Under the pieces are notes generated by a model, which did no database searches, was not told where the DNA came from, and saw only the letters and a list, made by a program, of their open reading frames with translations. A program made the position numbers and the translations under genes. A stretch of DNA of 64,000 nt. Source: Bacteroidota bacterium. Lineage in GTDB: Bacteria > Bacteroidota > Bacteroidia > Cytophagales > Cytophagaceae. This document shows positions 1 to 8,861 of this stretch, one piece after another; position 1 is the first letter of the stretch, and the number at the start of each line of letters is the position of its first letter. Location: the NCBI GenBank assembly GCA_023458555.1, contig JAEWYS010000001.1, positions 124,001 through 188,000 on the forward strand, read 5' to 3'.

Positions 1-3000
1 CCGTGTGTAAGTGGTAAAACTGTATTGCAGATAACTGGCCTGACAGGGTCAACACGGAAAAATCGAATTCCTAATACCGGAATGCCCGGACCTAATATTT
101 TGGTTGCAAAATCATATTTTCTGAATGTGAGATAGCCATCATCATTTTGCGAGAAAACACCAATATTGCTGGTAAATGGATTTTCGAGCCAGGTTTTCAG
201 ATCAACACTTGAAGAAGGCGGAGAAAAAGAATAAATTGTTTCATTAAAACCTGCATTGTTATTCATACTTCCAATACTAGAAGGACTGTACAGGTTTGCT
301 TGACCATATCTTACAGAGAAAAAAAATACACCCTCATATCTCTCATGCATAGCAGTTGTTCCGAATGTGCCAAAACATTGAGTGATCGCTGACCTATAGT
401 CAGATGATGATGAAGAGACATTGAATCCGGGTCCTTTAAAAGCGGCACATATTTGTAATAATTCATTTATACTTAAATTATTGTGTCCGTTTATGTTGTT
501 AAACATAAGAGACTGATAGGGTTGAAGCAGGTTGATTACCCATGGCTCAGGCAAAGTCAGCCAGCAATATGAGTAGTCTGGATGTGCCATTGATTCTCCA
601 TTATAATATATGCGTTCAACACTATCGGGAATTATTTGCCCCCATATAGCATTAATATATTCATTCATAAACGCTACAAAAGGGTGGGGATCAGCTTCTG
701 AATTAACTGGTACTGCAGTGTTTACGGGCGCACCTTCTATTGCAACTGTAAAGGAGTTGCCGGACCTGGAAATTTTGATATCCCCCGGGAACTTATTAAT
801 GCTATCAAGACAAATACCATTGCGAAAATCAACCAGCTGCAATCCGGAGGGTAGTGAAGATTTATTAATCGTCACAGAGCCAGAACCAGGTATATTATTG
901 TTCAGCAGATTAACCAATTGAGTAACAGTTGTGGGTACTGGTCCCGGTGCTGGTTCATCGTCTTTTGTATAATAGTTCGTCTTATTATTACTTTGCATGC
1001 TGCCGGCCTTTGCATTCAGCTGGTTGGTATGCCCGCTCCGCAGTATGAGCAGCGAGGCGTTGCCGTTTTGAGCGCTGACTGAGCTTTCGCCGGAAAGCAG
1101 CAGATTGAGACGGTTGTTGGCATAGTCTACCTTGTCTACATGATACAAAGAAACCCGGCTTCCCTGGGTAATTTCGAGAAAATCGCCGCTGACAAAGTTA
1201 TCCAGCATGCTGCAGCTTCCGCCGCGCGTATCGATGCTGAGATGATTGGGAGTGGAGAAGGTGCCGGTAAAAGCAAGTCCTTCATTCAGTGATTTGGCCC
1301 GCATGTTTTTGTAGGGCCAGGAAGCCATAAAATCCTGCTTCATGACATGCTGGTCAAAATCATCGTAGGAGCGGACCACTACCGGATTGCCGGAGTATTG
1401 GTCATACACCATATTTTCGCTTACATGCCGTATCCCGTCGCTGATATTGGTTACCCGTTTCAGTATAGCAGGGTACTTGATGATTTTGTTGGTTACGTGG
1501 GTCCGCAGTATGCTTTCGTGCATGCTGGCTCCGAATTTTACCTTTTTGAGGTAAACCATGGGAATAGGCAGCGGAATTGGGGTCGGATAGGTAATCAGTA
1601 CCCCGGCAGATACGTCCGCGCCTATATTGGCGCCGATCGTAAGGTCGTATATATTCCGGCTTTCTGCCAGCATTTCGCCTTCTTTGCCCGGGCGCTGGTT
1701 GTGCCTGACCCTCATGTTTTCATCCATCGTAGTTATCCCTTCGCGGAAGGTATACCAGCCGGAGGTGGTTGCATGGGCATTGGCCGAAAGGGTGATGACA
1801 CCGCCTTCCAGGCTTGCTATGGTCGTCCCGTCCGGAATCCCCGGACCGGATACAGGCATACCTGTCTGAAGATCGGAAAAGTCAGTAATATCGGTAATAG
1901 TGTTCTGCTGGTTCTGAACAGCTCCCTTTCGGCTGATATCGTCAATGTAATCATATAGCTCTTCGGCAAGAGGAACCTTGCTGTATTCAGCATATTTGCT
2001 GATGCGCTTTACCTGACCGTGCATTTCATTCTGAACAAAGGAATAGCCCTGAGTGAGATGCGGTGCGACACGCGAATATCCGGCCGATATGCCGGACACG
2101 CCTCCGCCAGCGCTTACAGGAACTTCGCAGGCTCGTTCGATATCGGTATACAATACTTTGAACGGCCGGTCCTTGCAGGTATAAAACTCATGAAGCTCAT
2201 ATCCTGTGCCGGTCATGCCGCTATGGATGCTTTTGATCTTTACCTGCGAATAGCCTACCGACGGGGAGGGCAGCAGGGATTCACCCAGCGGTCCTTCGCT
2301 GTCGTACATATCCTGTCCATACAGGATCGCTTCAAATTTGCTCTGGCTGTTTCTGGGCAGCGGCTGCACCAGGCTGTTTTCTCTGCGGCCGGTAGAAGGC
2401 TCATTGGTGGCTACACCGGAAGTAACGGTATACAGCTGATTGTTGCGGGATACCTGCATCGTATAATCGTATTCCATGCCATACAGCGACTTTTCTGTGC
2501 CGCCGCTGAGCATTCCGTTTTCATACATCATCAGGCGCTTTACCCTGATACCTCCGCCAAGCTTGCCTTTTTGGGAGAGCGGCAGCTGCAAGCGCACATA
2601 AGACATGGATGGGTTGAAGACCTTGCACCGTGGCGTGGTACCTGTGATCTGGGTGGCCATTGATGCGAGCGCCCGTATTTTGGACTCGTCACTCTGGTTC
2701 TCATCTTCGAGGGCGTTGCTGTTGTTATTAACCAGTCCCTGGCGGTTGTTCATATAAAACTCTTCACATACCTTGCAGGGAAGTTCGCGTTTATTGAAGC
2801 TGCCATGATCTATTTTGGCGTAATTGCTGCCACCGTTAATATCCTTAAAAACAAAATAGACTTTGCCGTCCTGTACTCCGTACCCGGCTATACGGGCAAA
2901 TCCTTCAATATATTCAGCGTTCAGCGTGTTATAATGCGCGGTACCGCCATCTCCGATCAGACGATAGAGAAAGTTGAAATACATCCGTTCGTCTTTCATG

Positions 3001-6000
3001 GGCTCAAACAGCTGGTGCGCTGTTTCCATAGTTACCGGTATATTCAGCTTGCCGAGATCCAGAAAATATTTTTTCGTATTATTCCCTTCGCCTTCGTTAT
3101 CGGTACTGGCATGGAGAGGTACCATGACCATGGCCTGTTTGTCCTGTACATAAAGGTAGTCGTGCTGCTCGTACTGTACATGTATCTGGCCGCCGCTTGG
3201 CAGATCAATACGTTTCAGGCACCAGGCTGCCGGATCAAAACTGCTGCCGGGGTTTTGGTCTGCATAGGGCCAGAATCTGGCAAGATCTCCCAGCTTGGTT
3301 ACAAGAGCGTCATAATCCCTATAATTGCCCCATCGGTCGGTGTTTTCCAGTTTGTATGCAGGGTTCTGATTTTCACTGATCGTATTGTTTAGCGCGCTGT
3401 ATCTGGATGGATATGCTTCTGTCGGATACTGATAGTGGAACTCATAAGGACTGATTTTGGATTTGTGGATTCCGCCATACTCGAACCACAGTTTTTTTAA
3501 GGTCAGTTTTCCCCTGACGGTAGAGCTGTTGGGTATTCCCTGGCATAGCGCCTGGTTTTCATCTTCGTACTTGAAAATTGCTGATTTAATAGCCCGTGCG
3601 CCGGTTTTAGGACCTGTATAATTGCCTTCTCCATCACCATTGCAATCCTCAATGGCATACAGGTCGATGCGTGTCAGCTTCTTTAGCTTTACTTCCTGCA
3701 CCCCCGACTTTGAGCCGCTCAACGCATCAGCCAGACTGGGATTGTTACCGAGCTTGGCGCTGAGACCATCCGTACGGTCCTCGGTCGTAAAAAACGCGAC
3801 GTGGGTACGGGATGCGATGCTGTGCAGAAAATAGATTTCTTTTTCGCCATAGTTGTAGCTGACCATGTCGTCTTTATTGGAAGAAAGACTGCCGTAGTTG
3901 AAATTGACTTTGTTGTACGGATGCCGGTATCCGTACCAGGTGCCTGAACCGCCCGCAACCCTGGTATAGTTGAATTTGGTATAATTGCCGAAATCGTCCG
4001 GGCTTGGTCCGTTGAGTGTACGGTCAATATAGTCGGGACTGGTAATCTGGGTAATCAAAAACTGAGTCGCATAGGGAGCATTGGATTCATGTCCGAGCTT
4101 TCGGGCAGCATTCGCTTCGGTAGAAGCAGCATTGGTGAGGGTGGCTGTAAGGCCGTTTGTTGTTACTTCTCCCGGAGAAACACTGTACTGCATTTCTTTT
4201 TCATTGCGGGAGTTGATGGGTAGTCCATATACGTATTTTACACCATCGGTATTGTAGGTAACTACCTCTCCGATAGAATTTGGGTTGGAGCTGTGATAAT
4301 AATTGCGGTCATAGCTGACCATACCGGTCCCGTCAAAAAGCTTCAGATTGCGTTGCTCTGTTTTGTATGCGGAGGCGAAATCACCCTGTTTGTGCATCTC
4401 GATATAGGAGCTTCGCAGGTTTCGTTCGGTATTTCTCCGGTCGCCTAAGTTGAGACTGATCGATGCGTCTGCAACATATCCGGTCAGGCGGCCTCTGACC
4501 GGAGTATCGGTTTCGGTCAGGTCAATCTGAGATGTTTTGTCTCCGGTAAATCGCAGCACAAATTTTTCATTGCTGGATTCCCTGTAGCTGTTGTCATCTC
4601 TGAAGCGGTAATTATTGATCGCATTATCTTCCCAGGCTCCGGACTCAAGCATATGATAGGTACCGCCCAGATTGGCTCCGACGGTAGTTACCAGGTTGGA
4701 TGAACCTACTAGGGTACCGATAGAGGGAAGGTTAATATCAGCGCCTGCCCGTACGGTAAATGTTTCACTCACCGCTTTGTTCTGACGGTAAGTCCCCATT
4801 TCACTCCGGTAAGCTCTGAATGATCCTCCCAGAGCCTCTCCGCTTACCACAAACAGGTCATTGTTTGGAAAGGGAACAGGCAGAAATTTGTCTTTTTTGT
4901 CATACATCTGGTCATTTTCGGTAAAATAGTCCATGACCCAGTTTGCATTGCTCAGGGCATTTTCAGAATGCATATAACCTGTGACCTGTTTCTCACTATT
5001 TGTATTGTATTCCTGCTGTACATATGTTCCGGTAAAATATCCCTCAGGATCCATCGGAACCGGAAGTATGTTTACCCCTACTTCTACTTTGAGGTCCACG
5101 CCGAAGCCGTTATATGGATTTACGGATACAGGCATGGGAGTGGGCGTGTTAGGGCTTATGCTTAAAGTCGGGATCTTATTAGAGTAAAAAGTCCCCGAAA
5201 CTCCTCCGGCACCGAAGCTGATCTGTGATTCGCCTATACCCCGCATTTGGGTGGTGGCCTGCTGGGTGGCTTCGGCTTTTTCCGCGGATGCCTGATTGTC
5301 GGCAGATTCCTGTTTCTGATTTTGCCCCTGTTGTTCTGTTTCCCCTTGCGATTGCTCACTGGTTGGCTTGTTCTTGGGGGCAGATTTCGACTTCAGAGCT
5401 TTCTCCAATATCGCTGCGGGATTGATGTCCGGCTTGAAGCCGACACGTCCGTTGCTGTATGAAAAATTGAGACTGACCATCCCGGCAAGGCTTGCTCCGG
5501 TATGAAAAGACCGGCCAAATCCCTGATAGTTATTGAACCGGATATTGACACCAGCGTTGAGACCGAGACCATTACCTTTGGTTTTTTCGTCACTGGCTTT
5601 GGAAAATAATTCAAAAGAAGCCCCTGTTCCGGCCGTGAGTGTCCAGTTTTTTGGCATCTTGGTATGGTATTTTACCGTTTGTCCGTTAAACTCATCCGGA
5701 AACCCGCGCTTTACCCTGTTGATTGATCCGGGATTCAGTGTCCAGCCTAAGCCTACCCAGCTGGCCTGAGCTTCGGTATTGATCTCATTGCTGTGATAGG
5801 AAAGCGTAACCGGATAGCCATTCGGGACATCCAGAAGAGGAATAGCGTAAGTAAAGCTTCCGTCAAATACATTCACCATATTGGTTGTGCCAACCGGCTC
5901 AAACGATCTGTACTCGGGCATGCTGCTGTGACCAGTGACGGCATGCACAAAGGTAGGGGCCAGCAGGTCAGCGAACAGGCTTAACAGGCAAAAAACTGCT

Positions 6001-6032
6001 ATGGGGCGGCTGAATTTGCGGATTATTTTCAT
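1..6032 (-). CDS. Giant secreted RHS/SpvB-like surface protein (3' end beyond the left edge)
   Basis: The frame is open without a stop from the ATG at 6032 down to base 3, at least 2010 codons, so the C-terminus lies outside the window. Residues 1-31 form a Sec signal peptide (basic MKIIRKFSR start, hydrophobic core, cleavage near FVHA). Residues 35-100 read EYRSFEPVG, SFTYAIPLLDVPNGYPVTL and WVGLGWTLNPGSINR, the style of the N-terminal region of Bacteroidota RHS/SpvB-type proteins. A Gln/Glu/Lys/Ala-rich low-complexity linker follows near residues 200-245, then long Tyr/Asn/Gly-rich beta-type sequence. No YD repeats, toxin tip or sorting domain is visible in the part present. It lies 8 bp downstream of a lipoprotein gene and a Skp-like gene on the same strand, suggesting one operon. 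Family assignment is by style of sequence; function is unknown. Confidence 0.75.
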   Translation of the reverse strand, partial: MKIIRKFSRPIAVFCLLSLFADLLAPTFVHAVTGHSSMPEYRSFEPVGTTNMVNVFDGSFTYAIPLLDVPNGYPVTLSYHSNEINTEAQASWVGLGWTLNPGSINRVKRGFPDEFNGQTVKYHTKMPKNWTLTAGTGASFELFSKASDEKTKGNGLGLNAGVNIRFNNYQGFGRSFHTGASLAGMVSLNFSYSNGRVGFKPDINPAAILEKALKSKSAPKNKPTSEQSQGETEQQGQNQKQESADNQASAEKAEATQQATTQMRGIGESQISFGAGGVSGTFYSNKIPTLSISPNTPTPMPVSVNPYNGFGVDLKVEVGVNILPVPMDPEGYFTGTYVQQEYNTNSEKQVTGYMHSENALSNANWVMDYFTENDQMYDKKDKFLPVPFPNNDLFVVSGEALGGSFRAYRSEMGTYRQNKAVSETFTVRAGADINLPSIGTLVGSSNLVTTVGANLGGTYHMLESGAWEDNAINNYRFRDDNSYRESSNEKFVLRFTGDKTSQIDLTETDTPVRGRLTGYVADASISLNLGDRRNTERNLRSSYIEMHKQGDFASAYKTEQRNLKLFDGTGMVSYDRNYYHSSNPNSIGEVVTYNTDGVKYVYGLPINSRNEKEMQYSVSPGEVTTNGLTATLTNAASTEANAARKLGHESNAPYATQFLITQITSPDYIDRTLNGPSPDDFGNYTKFNYTRVAGGSGTWYGYRHPYNKVNFNYGSLSSNKDDMVSYNYGEKEIYFLHSIASRTHVAFFTTEDRTDGLSAKLGNNPSLADALSGSKSGVQEVKLKKLTRIDLYAIEDCNGDGEGNYTGPKTGARAIKSAIFKYEDENQALCQGIPNSSTVRGKLTLKKLWFEYGGIHKSKISPYEFHYQYPTEAYPSRYSALNNTISENQNPAYKLENTDRWGNYRDYDALVTKLGDLARFWPYADQNPGSSFDPAAWCLKRIDLPSGGQIHVQYEQHDYLYVQDKQAMVMVPLHASTDNEGEGNNTKKYFLDLGKLNIPVTMETAHQLFEPMKDERMYFNFLYRLIGDGGTAHYNTLNAEYIEGFARIAGYGVQDGKVYFVFKDINGGSNYAKIDHGSFNKRELPCKVCEEFYMNNRQGLVNNNSNALEDENQSDESKIRALASMATQITGTTPRCKVFNPSMSYVRLQLPLSQKGKLGGGIRVKRLMMYENGMLSGGTEKSLYGMEYDYTMQVSRNNQLYTVTSGVATNEPSTGRRENSLVQPLPRNSQSKFEAILYGQDMYDSEGPLGESLLPSPSVGYSQVKIKSIHSGMTGTGYELHEFYTCKDRPFKVLYTDIERACEVPVSAGGGVSGISAGYSRVAPHLTQGYSFVQNEMHGQVKRISKYAEYSKVPLAEELYDYIDDISRKGAVQNQQNTITDITDFSDLQTGMPVSGPGIPDGTTIASLEGGVITLSANAHATTSGWYTFREGITTMDENMRVRHNQRPGKEGEMLAESRNIYDLTIGANIGADVSAGVLITYPTPIPLPIPMVYLKKVKFGASMHESILRTHVTNKIIKYPAILKRVTNISDGIRHVSENMVYDQYSGNPVVVRSYDDFDQHVMKQDFMASWPYKNMRAKSLNEGLAFTGTFSTPNHLSIDTRGGSCSMLDNFVSGDFLEITQGSRVSLYHVDKVDYANNRLNLLLSGESSVSAQNGNASLLILRSGHTNQLNAKAGSMQSNNKTNYYTKDDEPAPGPVPTTVTQLVNLLNNNIPGSGSVTINKSSLPSGLQLVDFRNGICLDSINKFPGDIKISRSGNSFTVAIEGAPVNTAVPVNSEADPHPFVAFMNEYINAIWGQIIPDSVERIYYNGESMAHPDYSYCWLTLPEPWVINLLQPYQSLMFNNINGHNNLSINELLQICAAFKGPGFNVSSSSSDYRSAITQCFGTFGTTAMHERYEGVFFFSVRYGQANLYSPSSIGSMNNNAGFNETIYSFSPPSSSVDLKTWLENPFTSNIGVFSQNDDGYLTFRKYDFATKILGPGIPVLGIRFFRVDPVRPVICNTVLPLTH

Positions 6033-6040
6033 ATCAGGTT

Positions 6041-6646
6041 TTACTGTATCTTAATCGGTAAAGAAGGTGATTCTAAATGGGATAGCACATAAGTGAAGTT
6101 TAAGGTGGAAACACCAAAAAAATCATCTTTATATTGAAATGTCAGCGTGTCCCCGTCATCCGGAGATTTAGGAAAGCTGATCAGGAAAATGTTTTGCTGC
6201 TGGAGTTCATAACCTCTTTCGTGGTGAAACAGAGAAACAGGAAGCGCTTCTGTGGTGGTTTTCAGACGGATGTTTTCCGGTAAGCGGAAGGACATAGTTT
6301 CGAAAAAGTCAAGATAGTCACGTGTGTTACCAACCTTTTGAGTGAAAAATTCTTTAGGTAGTCTGACAGAGAAAATAAAATGATATCCGTTATTGTATAG
6401 TGCAAGGAGACTGTCACGTTCCGTGTGCGAATAAGTGACAGTCTGGTTCAGTTCCTGCATTAGTAACAGTTCAGCCGGACGGTATAGGAGAGAAAACTCC
6501 ATACCGTTAATCTGCCTGGTCTTAACATATCCGTTTGAAGGGTCGGAAAACCAGGTCGCATACTCCTCCGGGGCTTCAGGAGATCGTGAGCATGATGCTG
6601 TGAGCAGCATGAGCACGGAAAGAAATAAAAACAGGTGCCGGCTCAT
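6041..6646 (-). CDS. Putative lipoprotein of unknown function upstream of the RHS-like gene
   Basis: A 201-residue protein with a lipoprotein signal peptide: hydrophobic LFLFLSVLMLLTASC with the lipobox Cys near residue 19, followed by SRSPEAPEEY. The mature part (about 180 residues) is soluble-looking mixed alpha/beta sequence with no motif I recognise. Its ATG overlaps the stop of the Skp-like gene by 4 bp (6643-6646) and its stop lies 8 bp before the giant RHS-like gene, so the three are probably co-transcribed and translationally coupled. A role in export, folding or anchoring of the giant protein is inferred from position only. Confidence 0.7.
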   Translation of the reverse strand: MSRHLFLFLSVLMLLTASCSRSPEAPEEYATWFSDPSNGYVKTRQINGMEFSLLYRPAELLLMQELNQTVTYSHTERDSLLALYNNGYHFIFSVRLPKEFFTQKVGNTRDYLDFFETMSFRLPENIRLKTTTEALPVSLFHHERGYELQQQNIFLISFPKSPDDGDTLTFQYKDDFFGVSTLNFTYVLSHLESPSLPIKIQ

Positions 6647-7191
6647 AAACCCCGATAGCGCTGGTTGATATATTCAATTACTTCATCGGTGAGATCATCG
6701 CCTTTTTTTGCAAAAAGGATATTGCCATTATCCGTAGAACCTAAGATAAAATCGTATCCGTTTTCCCGGCCATATTCCTGTATGAAGGAGTTTATCTGGT
6801 TTATTATCCCGGAGCTTAAGGTTGCTTCTTCTTCAAGCGCTTTTTTTTCTAAAGCTTCCTTATAGGCATACAGCTCATCTTCCTTACGGGATAGAATGGC
6901 TTCCCTGCTTTTTTTATCTCCGGCAGACAGCTTGTCTGCCTCTCTGTTAAACTCCCGGACTTCATTGTTAAAATGTCCGGACAGTGTGTCCAGATTATCC
7001 TGCCAGTTTTTCATTTTCCGGTCATATTCGGTTTTCCGGTCGGTGAGCCCCTGGTAACCTGCGATGACAGCCGCGTTGTTTACATAAGCGATTCTGGGTT
7101 GTGTAAAATAAAGCAGAACGCAGATCCCGACAGACAGAGTGCTTGCAATCAGGGAGAAATATAACAGGAAGGGCCTGGTACCTATAGACAT
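6643..7191 (-). CDS. Skp/OmpH-like periplasmic coiled-coil protein with N-terminal membrane anchor
   Basis: 182 residues. Residues 8-29 are one hydrophobic segment (LLYFSLIASTLSVGICVLLY) without a clear cleavage site, so it probably anchors the protein in the inner membrane. It is followed by IAYVNNAAVIAGYQGL, the strand-helix start typical of OmpH/Skp proteins, then a long charged coiled coil (about residues 55-130, rich in K, E, R, A), and a C-terminal part (YDFILGSTDNGNILFAKKG, then DLTDEVIEYIN) that matches the usual Skp ending. Skp proteins are trimeric periplasmic chaperones for outer-membrane proteins. As first gene of the cassette leading to a giant exported protein, a dedicated chaperone role is plausible but inferred. 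Confidence 0.75.
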   Translation of the reverse strand: MSIGTRPFLLYFSLIASTLSVGICVLLYFTQPRIAYVNNAAVIAGYQGLTDRKTEYDRKMKNWQDNLDTLSGHFNNEVREFNREADKLSAGDKKSREAILSRKEDELYAYKEALEKKALEEEATLSSGIINQINSFIQEYGRENGYDFILGSTDNGNILFAKKGDDLTDEVIEYINQRYRGL

Positions 7192-8121
7192 TATCTATAT
7201 TCTTTACTTGATTAAGAGGGTTTCTCGAGGGATTGAATATCCCGGTGTGAAGATAGATAATTACTTTTTATATACTAAATCAGAATAGTGTGGTTTGGTG
7301 TAATTTTAATGTATTAATTTGTTTGTTTTTTAAAGATTCAGGGGTGGCTTGGTGTCTATATAATTATTACTATTCAGATTATTGAGTCTGTGTGGTGCTG
7401 ATTTTTTTTGTTTTGTATAGTACTTTATTAGAAAAGTAATAGTTGAATTTATGTAAGTAAAAATGTTTAATTATAGCTGCAGGCTACATTCTTTTGGGAC
7501 TGGATTTCAGGTGAATCAGATAAATGGTCTATTTCGAAAAAGTATGCATCATCTTGTAATGAGGAGTTGCGTAGCTACGTCCTGAATAGTAAAACTTTTT
7601 ACCGCCTGCCGAAGATCACCCTTCCTTCGAGAATCCCAAAGATGAATAGTTCGTCGCTGCGTTATATCAAATTCTGAAACCGGTTTTGCTTCAATATTTA
7701 CAATTCAAGTACCCCGTCCGCGCACGCGTTGACGAAAGCAAAATCAATCAAACATATGAAAGAGTTTGTATAGTTTCATCGCTCCGTCAGTACCAGTATG
7801 TACTTTTACAAACAGATTAGGTAATCTTTGCTAAGCAAAAGTCTGCCATTCTCCCTGCTCATTTTATAGATCGACAAAGCGTCATTGCCGCAACCGCCTG
7901 TAATAGGGTTGCGACAATGATAAAAACCCATCAATAAAAATCTTATTCTGAATCGATTTGATTGTATGTGATTAAAAATGAGCTATTTAATAGGTGGCGA
8001 TACCTCAATTAACTATGGGTAAGTGCGATGACTTGGCGGGAGCAAAAACACAAGTCTCACAACCCGCCGGGCAAATACCGAAGACTTGCGCCAGACAGGC
8101 TTCCGTTGCTTGTTGTGAGGT
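7192..8121. other. 930-bp gene-free stretch with inverted repeats
   Basis: No convincing gene on either strand. The first part (to about 7480) is AT-rich leader-like DNA upstream of the Skp-like gene. From about 7540 the composition changes and several inverted repeats appear: the perfect palindrome CGTAGCTACG near 7571-7580, a 14-bp hairpin at 7882-7920, and overlapping short inverted repeats at 8035-8119. A 79-codon ORF on the plus strand (7994-8233) runs antisense into the sirtuin gene and looks spurious. The stretch could be a decayed mobile element or encode a structured RNA; neither can be decided from sequence alone. Confidence 0.5.
7882..7920. repeat. 14-bp imperfect inverted repeat (hairpin)
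   Basis: TCATTGCCGCAACC (7882-7895) and GGTTGCGACAATGA (7907-7920) pair at 13 of 14 positions around an 11-base loop. On the plus strand it is followed by TAAAAACCC, which is not a good terminator T-run, and no gene ends nearby on that strand. It may be a mobile-element end or an RNA hairpin. Confidence 0.7.
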
Positions 8122-8805
8122 CTACAGCAACAGCTGCTCAACCACTCTGGGTACACCGGTACATGCTTTCTCTTCAATCATGAACAGGTTTTTGCGGGCG
8201 GGGAGAGAGGGCAGATTGGGATCAATAACATAGACCGGCGCTGCTTTTGGTACATAATTCACCAGACCAGCAGCCGGATATACCTGTAGTGAGGTGCCTG
8301 TTACCATAAACAGGTCTGCCTGTTCTGTAATGGCTATTGCTGTATCCATCATGGGAACAGGTTCGCCAAACCAGACGATGTGCGGGCGGAGCTGAGAACC
8401 TTTGCTGCAACAGTCTCCGGGGTTCAGCATCCGGTCCTTAAGATCATATATCAGCGACGGATCGGCGGTTGATCGTGCCTTAAACAGTTCGCCATGAAGA
8501 TGAAGCACCGATGAAGATCCGGCCCGCTCATGAAGGTTATCGACATTTTGGGTAATGATATGGACTTCGTACTTTTCTTCCAGCTGTACAAGGGCATAAT
8601 GCGCTTCATTGGGTTGTGCTTCCAGAGCAGCTTTACGCCGCATATTGTAGAAGTCCAGAACCAGAGACGAATTTTTTGCCCAGCCTTCCGGGGTGGCAAC
8701 TTCCATAACATCATAACCTTCCCAAAGCCCGTCGGAGTCCCGAAAAGTTTTGAGGCCGCTTTCTGCGCTGATTCCGGCACCGCTCAGAACAACAATTTTT
8801 TTCAT
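8122..8805 (-). CDS. cobB: SIR2-family NAD-dependent protein deacylase (sirtuin, CobB-like)
   Basis: 227 residues, a usual length for bacterial CobB. NAD-binding GAGISAESGLKTFRD (9-23), QNVDN (86-90) and the catalytic His104 in LHLHGE are all present, as is the late TGTSLQVYPA motif. Tyr53 and Arg56 in FYNMRR correspond to the Y-x-x-R pair of class III sirtuins that remove succinyl or malonyl groups from lysine. The four zinc-ligand cysteines of classical sirtuins are not visible: the equivalent segment (about 110-140) has only one adjacent Cys pair (GDCCSKGS), so the zinc site appears lost or degenerate. It lies downstream of topA but is separated by the topA terminator, so it may have its own promoter. 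Cytosolic. The family call is secure; acyl preference is inferred. Confidence 0.93.
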   Translation of the reverse strand: MKKIVVLSGAGISAESGLKTFRDSDGLWEGYDVMEVATPEGWAKNSSLVLDFYNMRRKAALEAQPNEAHYALVQLEEKYEVHIITQNVDNLHERAGSSSVLHLHGELFKARSTADPSLIYDLKDRMLNPGDCCSKGSQLRPHIVWFGEPVPMMDTAIAITEQADLFMVTGTSLQVYPAAGLVNYVPKAAPVYVIDPNLPSLPARKNLFMIEEKACTGVPRVVEQLLL

Positions 8806-8832
8806 AAATGGCTGTTACTTAATCAAAATAAA

Positions 8833-8857
8833 AAACGCCCGATAATAGCGGGCGTTT
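8833..8857 (-). terminator. Rho-independent terminator of topA
   Basis: AAACGCCCG (8833-8841) pairs perfectly with CGGGCGTTT (8849-8857) around a 7-base loop. On the minus strand the stem is followed by TTTTTATTTT. It starts 5 bp after the topA stop codon. Confidence 0.9.
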
Positions 8858-8861
8858 ATAG

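Noticed and set aside
1347..3392. Long plus-strand ORFs of 195-214 codons (1347-1958, 2019-2663, 2805-3392)
   Set aside because: They are in the exact complementary codon phase of the uninterrupted giant minus-strand gene and show no domain or start signal.
7994..8233. 79-codon plus-strand ORF with several cysteines
   Set aside because: Its second half is antisense to the sirtuin C-terminus and its first half covers the inverted repeats; composition is not protein-like.
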